Assembly (NCBI GenBank): GCA_017959645.1 | Contig: JAGDAE010000265.1 | Coordinates: 1 to 5,764, forward strand | Length of the DNA stretch: 5,764 bases | Direction: 5' to 3' | DNA from: Kiritimatiellia bacterium | GTDB taxonomy: Bacteria > Verrucomicrobiota > Kiritimatiellia > RFP12 > UBA1067 | Shown: piece by piece, positions 1-5,050 of the stretch | Position numbering within the stretch: position 1 is the stretch's first letter | How the letters are laid out: every line of letters begins with the position of its first letter | The notes under the pieces: generated by a model | Seen by the model: only the letters and a program-made list of their open reading frames with translations | What the model was told of the DNA's origin: nothing | Database searches by the model: none | Position numbers and translations under genes: made by a program

Positions 1-2
1 AC

Positions 3-800
3 AACCATTTCCCGGTCGTTGACGATTCGGGCCGGCTCGTCGGCACGGTTCTCAAGCGGGCTTTCGCCGAACCGCCGCCGGTGAACATGATTCTGGTCGA
101 CCACAACGAAATCGAGCAGGGTATACCCGGACTCGAAGAGCTGCCTGTGGTCGAGGCCGTCGACCACCACCGCATAGCGTTCGCGGCGACGAAGGAGCCG
201 ATACGCTACACCGCCGACGTTGTCGGCTCGACCTGCACGCTGGTGGCGCGCATGTTCCGCGCGGCGGGGGAGCGTCCGACCAGGGAGATAGCGGCGGCGT
301 TGGCGGCCGGAATCGTCTCCGACACGCTGCTTTTCCAGAGCCCGACGACGACGCCGGCCGACCGCACGATGTGCGCGTGGCTCGAGAAGCTTTGCGGCGA
401 GAACGCCGCGAACATCATGGAGGGGTTGATGTCGGTCGCTTCTCCGCTCGCGTCGATGCCGGCCGCGAAGGCGATCGCGAGCGACGCGAAGACATATGCG
501 GAGTCTGGCAGGCGTTTCACGCTGGCGCAGATCGAAGAATCCCACATGGCCGTGTTCCACCGCCGCGTTCCCGAGCTCGCCGCCGCAATGGAAGACGCCA
601 TCTCCGCCGGGAAGCTCGACTTCTTCGCGCTGATGGTGACCGATCCGGTGCGGGGGTCGTCGGAATTGCTGTTCAGGGGCGACGATGCCGTCCGCCGCGC
701 GTTGCCGTACCGTCGCGGCGCGGCGGGGACGCTGACGATGCCCGGCGTACTCTCGCGCAAAAAGCAACTGCTGCCCGAAGTCATAGCCGCGTTGAACTGA
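3..800 (+). CDS. ppaC: CBS-domain Mn-dependent inorganic pyrophosphatase (family II), C-terminal part
   Basis: This is the last 265 residues of a gene that begins before the window. Family II pyrophosphatases hydrolyse pyrophosphate to two phosphates in the cytoplasm using Mn or Co, pulling biosynthetic reactions forward. Visible in order: the tail of a CBS domain (NHFPVVDDSGRLVGTV, residues 1-16 of the fragment); the resumed DHH domain with LVDHNE, then VDHHRI, then IVSDTLLF, which carry metal-binding Asp and His residues; and a DHHA2 domain ending in the SRKKQ signature that binds substrate phosphate. A CBS segment running straight into LVDHNE is the layout of CBS-PPases, where a regulatory module interrupts the DHH domain, so adenine-nucleotide control is likely from family knowledge. 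An internal ATG at 81 is not the true start, because the CBS homology continues upstream of it. The gene ends with TGA, and a new promoter follows within 40 bases, so it is probably not in the downstream operon. Family assignment is very secure; the symbol is less so. Confidence 0.93.
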   Translation, partial: NHFPVVDDSGRLVGTVLKRAFAEPPPVNMILVDHNEIEQGIPGLEELPVVEAVDHHRIAFAATKEPIRYTADVVGSTCTLVARMFRAAGERPTREIAAALAAGIVSDTLLFQSPTTTPADRTMCAWLEKLCGENAANIMEGLMSVASPLASMPAAKAIASDAKTYAESGRRFTLAQIEESHMAVFHRRVPELAAAMEDAISAGKLDFFALMVTDPVRGSSELLFRGDDAVRRALPYRRGAAGTLTMPGVLSRKKQLLPEVIAALN

Positions 801-834
801 TTCCGCGCCGGCGCTAGTCCGTCCACGGCGGCGG

Positions 835-864
835 TTGACGGCGGGCGGCGGAAAATAGTATAAT
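835..864 (+). promoter_or_regulatory. Sigma-70-type promoter for the nnrD-to-holB operon
   Basis: TTGACG at 835-840 matches the -35 consensus at five of six bases. A perfect TATAAT lies at 859-864, separated by 18 bases. Such an AT-rich hexamer stands out in a GC-rich intergenic gap, and it lies directly before the first gene of a tightly packed run. Transcription would be expected to start about 870-872, only four to six bases before the ATG at 876. Promoter function is inferred from the sequence match and position. Confidence 0.78.
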
Positions 865-875
865 ACCACCAGTTT

Positions 876-1712
876 ATGGAAGTCCCATCTCAGATACGTG
901 CGTCGTTCGTCGCGCGCAGACCCGACGCAAACAAGTACACGGTCGGGACGGTCGCGGTCGTCGGCGGCTCGGGCCGCTACATCCACGCGCCGGTGATCGC
1001 CGGTCTCGGCGCGCGCGCGGCGGGGGCCGGGCTGGTGCAGCTAGTGGTTCCCGACGCTTCCCGCATCGCCGCCGGTTCGCTGGTTCCGGAGGCCACGTTC
1101 ACCAAACTGGTCGCCACGTGCGTTCCGCCAAAGGCTGACGTGGTCGCGATGGGGATGGGGCTTGGGACCGGCGTGTCGACCGAGGTTATCGTGTCGCGGC
1201 TGCTTTCGGGCAGCAGCGGGCGGTTTGTGATCGATGCCGACGCGCTCGCGGTCCTTGCCGGGTGGTACGGTAAAAACGACGGCTACGAACCGGCGGCCGG
1301 ACAAGAGCTGGTGCTGACCCCCCACGAGGGAGAGGCGGCGAAACTGCTCGGGTGGAGGCGCGAACAGGTTTCGTCCGACCGGCTCGCAACGGCGCGCGCA
1401 ATCGTCGACCGGTATGGCGCGACCGTCGTGCTCAAGGGCGTGAACACGCTGGTGGTTTCGTCCGACGGCGAGCGGGTGTACGAAAACCGCACGGGGAATC
1501 CTTTCATGGCTCTTGGCGGGATGGGCGATCTGCTCGCGGGCGTGATCGCCGCACGCTGGGCCTATCTCAAGGGCGATCCGTTCGCCTCCGCGGCCTCGTC
1601 GGTGTGGTTGCACGGGCTGGCGGCGGACGAAACCGTCGCCGAAAACAGAGATCCTTCGATACGCAACATCGCGGAGAAGATCGGCTCGCTCAGGACCATG
1701 CTCGACCGTTGA
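876..1712 (+). CDS. nnrD: ADP/ATP-dependent NAD(P)H-hydrate dehydratase (YjeF C-terminal / carbohydrate kinase-like domain)
   Basis: The 278-residue protein repairs damaged cofactors: in this family NAD(P)H hydrates are dehydrated back to NAD(P)H with nucleotide hydrolysis. The ribokinase-like fold is evident from NKYTVGTVAVVGGSG (residues 19-33), MGMGLGT (92-98), VIDADAL (118-124), LTPHEGE (147-153), VVLKGVNTLV (184-193) and NPFMALGGMGDLLAG (208-222). The last motif contains the expected catalytic Asp218. Length fits the stand-alone dehydratase; the N-terminal epimerase domain (NnrE) found fused in E. coli YjeF is absent and is not elsewhere in the window. The start is well fixed: an in-frame TAA at 861-863 forbids any upstream start, and the next 18 residues lead directly into the conserved core. 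There is no Shine-Dalgarno sequence, and the promoter -10 box ends only 11 bases before the ATG, suggesting leaderless translation. It is the first gene of the run; a ribosome binding site for the next gene begins in its stop codon. Confidence 0.94.
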   Translation: MEVPSQIRASFVARRPDANKYTVGTVAVVGGSGRYIHAPVIAGLGARAAGAGLVQLVVPDASRIAAGSLVPEATFTKLVATCVPPKADVVAMGMGLGTGVSTEVIVSRLLSGSSGRFVIDADALAVLAGWYGKNDGYEPAAGQELVLTPHEGEAAKLLGWRREQVSSDRLATARAIVDRYGATVVLKGVNTLVVSSDGERVYENRTGNPFMALGGMGDLLAGVIAARWAYLKGDPFASAASSVWLHGLAADETVAENRDPSIRNIAEKIGSLRTMLDR

Positions 1713-1715
1713 GGA
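1711..1715 (+). promoter_or_regulatory. Ribosome binding site for the DUF1343 gene
   Basis: GAGGA overlaps the nnrD stop codon (TGA at 1710-1712) and ends eight bases before the ATG at 1724. This is a normal Shine-Dalgarno spacing, and it decides the start of the downstream gene, whose reading frame is open far upstream (an ATG at 1352 is in frame) inside nnrD. Confidence 0.7.
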
Positions 1716-1723
1716 CAGGACAG

Positions 1724-2827
1724 ATGGTAAACTATTCCGGACTCATCGACTTTCTGGACGCCGACGACGCCAAATTCGGCCTCCTCACCATGCAGGCGAC
1801 GAGTACGACCGGGCGGCTCATGCGCAGATTTCCCGGCCGTCTGCACGCGCTGTTTTCCGCCGAACATGGCTTTTTCGGTTCGCTGCCGCCGGGCGAGCGC
1901 TCGGCGAGTTCGTGGCATCCGTACTGGAACCGTCCGATCCATTCGCTCTACGGCGAGCATCGCAAGCCGACGGACGAGATGCTTTCGGGCATAGGGCGGA
2001 TGGTGGTGGACCTCTGCGACATCGGGGTAAGGTGCTACACGTATCTGGCGACGCTCAAGAACACGATCGAGGCGTGTGCGGAGCGCGGAATACCGGTCAC
2101 GGTTCTCGACCGCCAGATACCGCTCGGCGGAATCGTCGACGGTCCGTCGCTCGAAGACGGCGGAGCGTCGTTCGTGGCGCCGGTCGACGTGCCGCTATGC
2201 CACGGGATGACGCCCGGGGAATGCGCGCTGTGGATACGCGAGAAAGAGAATCTTCCGATCGACGTGAACGTGCTCAAGGTTCTGGACTGGAGCCACGCCG
2301 ATTGCGCGCCGTGGCCGAATTTCATCCCTCCGAGCCCGGCGATAAGAAGCTGGGATTCGGCGGCGCTATATCCGATGACCGTGTTCACCGAGGCGTATCC
2401 CGCGATCGATTGCGACCGCGACGGTTCGCTGGCTTTCCGAATGATCGGCGCGCCATGGATGGATTCGCGAGCGCTCGCCGCGGCGTTGGAGGAGCCGTTG
2501 CGCGGCTTCGGCATCGACATGCGCCCGTACCGCTATTCTCCGCGCGGCGGAACATATTCGGGGCTGCAGCTCGACGGCATCCTTTTCTCGGTGGCGGAAC
2601 CGGCGAAGTACCGTCCGTTCTCGGCGGGGATCACGGTTCTGTGCGAACTCCATCGCCGGTACCGTTCGCACATCGGGACGCGATCGCGTCCGGAATGGTT
2701 CGACCGGCTCGCCGGCGGCGTCGCGGCGCGGCAGGCGGTCGAGAGCGGAGAAACCGGCGAAGTCCTGTCCGCGTGGGCATCGGAGGCGGGGAAATTCCGC
2801 GAAACGAAAGTCGACATATACCGATGA
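1724..2827 (+). CDS. DUF1343 family protein, NamZ-like (possible exo-beta-N-acetylmuramidase), no signal peptide
   Basis: This 367-residue protein matches the DUF1343 family from end to end. Recognisable blocks are GLLT (19-22), LFSAEHGFFG (43-52), IHSLYGEHRKP (72-82), DLCDIGVRCYTYLAT (96-110), GIPVTVLDRQIPLGG (122-136), CHGMTPGE (159-166), IPPSP (201-205), YP (216-217) and IGAPWMD (241-247). A characterised member, Bacillus NamZ, removes N-acetylmuramic acid from the non-reducing end of peptidoglycan fragments (family GH171), so sugar recycling is a reasonable guess. Two oddities stand out. There is no N-terminal hydrophobic segment, so the protein should be cytoplasmic, unlike the exported relatives I recall. 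Also, the block I remember as roughly E-G/A-T-N-x-S-x-G-R-G-T before GAPW is replaced by TEAYPAIDCDRDGS (222-235), so activity may differ. The ATG at 1724 has a good ribosome binding site and begins at the family's N-terminus. Its stop overlaps the next start by four bases (ATGA). The family is confident; the reaction is not. Confidence 0.87.
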   Translation: MVNYSGLIDFLDADDAKFGLLTMQATSTTGRLMRRFPGRLHALFSAEHGFFGSLPPGERSASSWHPYWNRPIHSLYGEHRKPTDEMLSGIGRMVVDLCDIGVRCYTYLATLKNTIEACAERGIPVTVLDRQIPLGGIVDGPSLEDGGASFVAPVDVPLCHGMTPGECALWIREKENLPIDVNVLKVLDWSHADCAPWPNFIPPSPAIRSWDSAALYPMTVFTEAYPAIDCDRDGSLAFRMIGAPWMDSRALAAALEEPLRGFGIDMRPYRYSPRGGTYSGLQLDGILFSVAEPAKYRPFSAGITVLCELHRRYRSHIGTRSRPEWFDRLAGGVAARQAVESGETGEVLSAWASEAGKFRETKVDIYR

Positions 2828-3585
2828 AAAGATTTCTGGCTTCCGTCTTCGCGCTGCTCGCGCTGCATCTGCACGGCGATAAAAAACCTTTCGAAAACTA
2901 CCAGTCGATCGTCGACCGGCAGATGTTCGGGAGGGAGCCGCCGAATTTCGATGCGACGAGAAATCCGTCCGAGAAGGCTCCGTCGCAGGGTTCCGGCGAA
3001 CGGGAACTGTCCAAAGAAGAAGAGGAGGCGAAAAGCGCGATCAGGTTCAGCGCGATCAACGTCACGCCTTCCGGAGAGATCGCGGTCGGTTTCGTCGACG
3101 TTTCCGACGCGAAATCGCCGGTCCACTACTATCTGAAAGTCGGCGAAGAAAGCGGCGGTTGGACGGTCAAGGGCGCGGACGCGGTCGAGAAGACGATGAC
3201 GCTCTCTAAATCGGGCGGCATCGAGATAAAGCTGAAGCTCGGCGAGAACCCGGCTCCGGCTGGCGGCAAGAACGCGCGGCGCGACGCCGGCAGGCGGCCG
3301 GATTCGCTGCGCGGACGCAACGCCGAGCGCAGAGCCGAACGCGAAGCGGAAATGGAAATGGCGCGCAAGAGCGCCGAAGACGCGCGTAAGAGCGCCGACG
3401 AGGAGCGCAAGCGTCTCGAGGAAGAGCGCAAACGCATGGAGGAAGAGCGCGAACAGGATCGTGCTGAGATCGAGCGCAACAAGGAGGAGCAGAAGAAAGA
3501 GCTGCTTTCGCTGAGGGACGAACTTTCGAAAATGCGCGAAGAGTCGAAAAACAACGAAGAAGAGGAAGGCGGGGAAGAGGAATGA
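2824..3585 (+). CDS. Exported or membrane-anchored protein of unknown function with a long charged helix
   Basis: I do not recognise this 253-residue protein as a named family. Residues 1-18 look like a signal peptide or uncleaved anchor: Lys2-Arg3, a hydrophobic run at 4-14, then HLHG. There is no lipobox cysteine and no clear A-x-A cleavage site. Residues 23-43 (FENYQSIVDRQMFG then REPPNFD) and the beta-rich segment at about 72-140 (FSAINVTPSGEIAVGFVDV, then HYYLKVGE, WTVKGAD, GGIEIKLKLGE) loosely resemble the periplasmic HR/PilP-like domains of type II secretion and type IV pilus proteins; this is an inference from pattern only. Residues 145-172 are Arg-rich, 173-242 form an almost continuous Glu/Arg/Lys helix with exact seven-residue repeats, and the end is acidic (EEEEGGEEE). 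The start is fixed by the ATGA overlap with DUF1343; no convincing Shine-Dalgarno precedes it, so coupling to the upstream gene is likely. The stop overlaps the acyltransferase start in the same way. A role at the envelope is the most one can infer. Confidence 0.86.
   Translation: MKRFLASVFALLALHLHGDKKPFENYQSIVDRQMFGREPPNFDATRNPSEKAPSQGSGERELSKEEEEAKSAIRFSAINVTPSGEIAVGFVDVSDAKSPVHYYLKVGEESGGWTVKGADAVEKTMTLSKSGGIEIKLKLGENPAPAGGKNARRDAGRRPDSLRGRNAERRAEREAEMEMARKSAEDARKSADEERKRLEEERKRMEEEREQDRAEIERNKEEQKKELLSLRDELSKMREESKNNEEEEGGEEE
3361..3507 (+). repeat. Degenerate 21-bp tandem repeat encoding charged heptads
   Basis: Seven consecutive seven-residue units (protein residues 180-228) read ARKSAED, ARKSADE, ERKRLEE, ERKRMEE, EREQDRA, EIERNKE and EQKKELL. 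At DNA level adjacent units such as GAGGAGCGCAAGCG and GAAGAGCGCAAACGC differ by a few bases, as expected of an old internal duplication under protein-level selection. The E to R/K spacing of about four residues favours a long solvent-exposed helix or a weak coiled coil. Confidence 0.7.
3571..3580 (+). promoter_or_regulatory. Purine-rich ribosome binding region for the acyltransferase gene
   Basis: GGGGAAGAGG lies immediately before the ATG at 3582, at the end of a purine run that starts near 3556. The same bases encode the Gly/Glu-rich tail of the upstream protein. GGGGA ends six bases before the ATG, a workable Shine-Dalgarno spacing, and it supports this start together with the ATGA overlap. 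Confidence 0.5.
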
Positions 3586-4415
3586 TTTCGCTGGAGGAAT
3601 TCCAGAAGGAGCTTCGCGAGACGGGCGGCTACTTCACGAAACCGGAGAACCGGGCGAAGAAACGCGCGAAAAAGTCGATCTTCACTACGCTTCGGTACAC
3701 GTGGGGCGTGACGAAAGTCTTTCCGTGCTGCGCGCTCACCGAGCCGTTCGGGCTGCTCAACACCGACCGCTGGGCGAGATTCTGCTTCGCGTCGGTCGCG
3801 GTTCCGGAGAAGCTGGGGATGAACGTGTCCATCGAGGGTTTCTCCGAACGGGCGAAATACGACGGGCCGGTGATGTATCTGTGCAACCACATGTCGACCA
3901 CCGAGACGATTCTCCTGCCGCCGGCTTTGCTCGCTTTCGGTAAATTCAGCTATGTGGCCAAGGCCTCGCTCGCGCATCTGCCGTTTCTCGAACGGGCGGC
4001 GGAGCATATGCGGATGGTGCCGATAAGCCGGAAGTCTCCGCGCGAGGATCTGATCAACATACTGAAGGTCGGGACCGAACGCATCGCCGGCGGCGACAGT
4101 TTTCTCATCTTTCCGCAAGGGTCGCGCCAGAAAGTCTTCAGCCGGAAGCTCTATTCGTCGATCGGCGCCAAGCTTGCCGAGAAGGCGAACTGCCCGATAG
4201 TGCCGATCGTCGTCGACACGCGGTGCCAACCGACGCGGGAAAAGGGAATGCTGCGGAAGATTTTCAAGGACTTCGGCACGGTCGATCCGTCGTACGACAT
4301 CCGCATATGCGCCGGGCCGGTGATTCCGTCCGGCAAGGCGAAGGCGATGCACGAGGCCGCATTCGACTGGATGGCCGGCAAACTCGAGGAGTGGGGGCTG
4401 CCGACGGAGCGCTGA
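3582..4415 (+). CDS. Lysophospholipid acyltransferase, PlsC/LPLAT superfamily
   Basis: The 277-residue protein belongs to the 1-acylglycerol-phosphate acyltransferase superfamily, which transfers acyl chains to lysophospholipids or related acceptors at the inner face of the cytoplasmic membrane. Motif I is YLCNHMSTTET (residues 99-109) with catalytic His103; motif II region is VAKASLAHLPFLERA to MVPISR (125-150); motif III is FLIFPQGSR (174-182); motif IV is CPIVPIV (204-210). Two classic acidic positions are changed: His-x4-Asp is His-x4-Glu (Glu108), and the usual FPEGTR is FPQGSR (Gln179). The flanking pattern, including SRKSPREDL (149-157) and YSSIGAKLA (191-199), resembles a bacterial subfamily I recall with NHxSxxET and FPQ-type motifs, so these changes look like a subfamily trait, not decay. 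There is no strong transmembrane helix, and the N-terminus is basic (RAKKRAKKS, 24-32), which would suit peripheral membrane binding. It overlaps the upstream gene by four bases and tmk by one. Acceptor and donor cannot be named, so no gene symbol is given. Confidence 0.9.
   Translation: MISLEEFQKELRETGGYFTKPENRAKKRAKKSIFTTLRYTWGVTKVFPCCALTEPFGLLNTDRWARFCFASVAVPEKLGMNVSIEGFSERAKYDGPVMYLCNHMSTTETILLPPALLAFGKFSYVAKASLAHLPFLERAAEHMRMVPISRKSPREDLINILKVGTERIAGGDSFLIFPQGSRQKVFSRKLYSSIGAKLAEKANCPIVPIVVDTRCQPTREKGMLRKIFKDFGTVDPSYDIRICAGPVIPSGKAKAMHEAAFDWMAGKLEEWGLPTER
4405..4409 (+). promoter_or_regulatory. Ribosome binding site for tmk
   Basis: CGGAG ends five bases before the ATG at 4415, inside the last codons of the acyltransferase gene. 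It fixes the tmk start at the TGATG junction, although the tmk reading frame stays open well upstream (an in-frame ATG at 4223) within the acyltransferase gene. Confidence 0.55.
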
Positions 4416-5050
4416 TGGCCAGGGGAAAATTCATAACTTTCGAAGGCGGCGAGGGATGCGGCAAGTCAACGCAGCTCGGGTTGCTCGGGGAGGCGCTCGG
4501 GAAAGAGGGCATCGACGTCGTCGTCACCCGCGAACCGGGCGGCACTCCGCTTTCGGAAAAAATCCGTTCGCTGCTCAAGGACGAGTTCGGCGACCCGCCG
4601 TGCGACCGGGCGGAGCTTCTGCTGTTTCTCGCCGCCCGCGCGCAGCTGGTGCGGAACGTGATACTTCCGGCGCTTGACCGCGGCGCATGGGTGGTCTCTG
4701 ACCGCTTCAGCGATTCCACTTTCGCCTATCAGGGCTACGGACGCGGCCTGTCGCTCGAAGCGATTTCCGTGGCCAACGAATTCGCGTGCGGTGGGCTTAG
4801 GCCCGATCTCACGCTGCTTCTCGAAGTGCGGCCGTCGACTGCCGCGGCCAGAATGCGCGGACGCGAAGCGGCGACCAATTCGTCCGCCGACCGCATAGAA
4901 CTGGCCGGCGACGAATTCCATCTGCGGCTCAAGCGCGGATTCGAGAAGCTTGCCGAACTCGAACCGGACCGGATCAAGCGCGTCGACGCGGAGGGGACGC
5001 CGGAAGAAGTCGCGAAAAGGATATGGACGTATCTGAAGCCCTTGCTCTGA
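4415..5050 (+). CDS. tmk: Thymidylate kinase (dTMP kinase)
   Basis: The enzyme phosphorylates dTMP to dTDP with ATP in the cytoplasm, an essential step toward dTTP. The 211-residue length is typical. The P-loop is FEGGEGCGKST (residues 9-19), followed by the dTMP-binding block VVTREPGGTPL (36-46), LLFLAARAQ (69-77), the DR(Y/F) signature VVSDRFSDSTFAYQG (93-107) and the LID region with RMRGRE and DRIE. The P-loop carries no extra Arg while the LID is Arg-rich, which matches the E. coli-like type II arrangement as I know it. The start is the ATG of a TGATG stop/start overlap with the acyltransferase gene, preceded by CGGAG, and it places the P-loop at the usual distance from the N-terminus. 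The last 28 bases overlap the start of holB. The tmk-holB pairing is common in bacteria and supports both calls. Confidence 0.96.
   Translation: MARGKFITFEGGEGCGKSTQLGLLGEALGKEGIDVVVTREPGGTPLSEKIRSLLKDEFGDPPCDRAELLLFLAARAQLVRNVILPALDRGAWVVSDRFSDSTFAYQGYGRGLSLEAISVANEFACGGLRPDLTLLLEVRPSTAAARMRGREAATNSSADRIELAGDEFHLRLKRGFEKLAELEPDRIKRVDAEGTPEEVAKRIWTYLKPLL

Noticed and set aside
805..814. GCGCCGGCGC palindrome after the pyrophosphatase stop codon, considered as a terminator or operator.
   Set aside because: It has no loop long enough for a stable hairpin and no following T run. Short GC palindromes are common in DNA of this composition.
206..826. A 206-codon minus-strand frame across the pyrophosphatase gene.
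   Set aside because: It is the antisense shadow of a gene with clear DHH/DHHA2 motifs; its translation has no recognisable domain.
1352..1723. Upstream in-frame extension of the DUF1343 gene within nnrD.
   Set aside because: It overlaps conserved nnrD motifs, is Arg/Gly-rich noise, and the ATG at 1724 has a proper ribosome binding site and the family's N-terminus.
1912..2823. Upstream extension of the exported-protein reading frame, which would give a 557-residue protein.
   Set aside because: The extension is Arg-rich and without motifs, and it fully overlaps the DUF1343 gene. The ATG at 2824 starts a signal-peptide-like sequence and overlaps the upstream stop as ATGA.
3129..4352. A 407-codon open frame on the minus strand.
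   Set aside because: It lies antisense to two well-supported genes. Its translation is Arg- and Ser-rich with long low-complexity serine runs opposite the charged repeat, and shows no domain. Long antisense frames are expected in GC-rich coding DNA.
4223..4414. Upstream in-frame extension of tmk within the acyltransferase gene.
   Set aside because: The kinase core begins at Met 4415, eight residues before the P-loop block FEGGEGCGKST; the extension has no similarity to the family.
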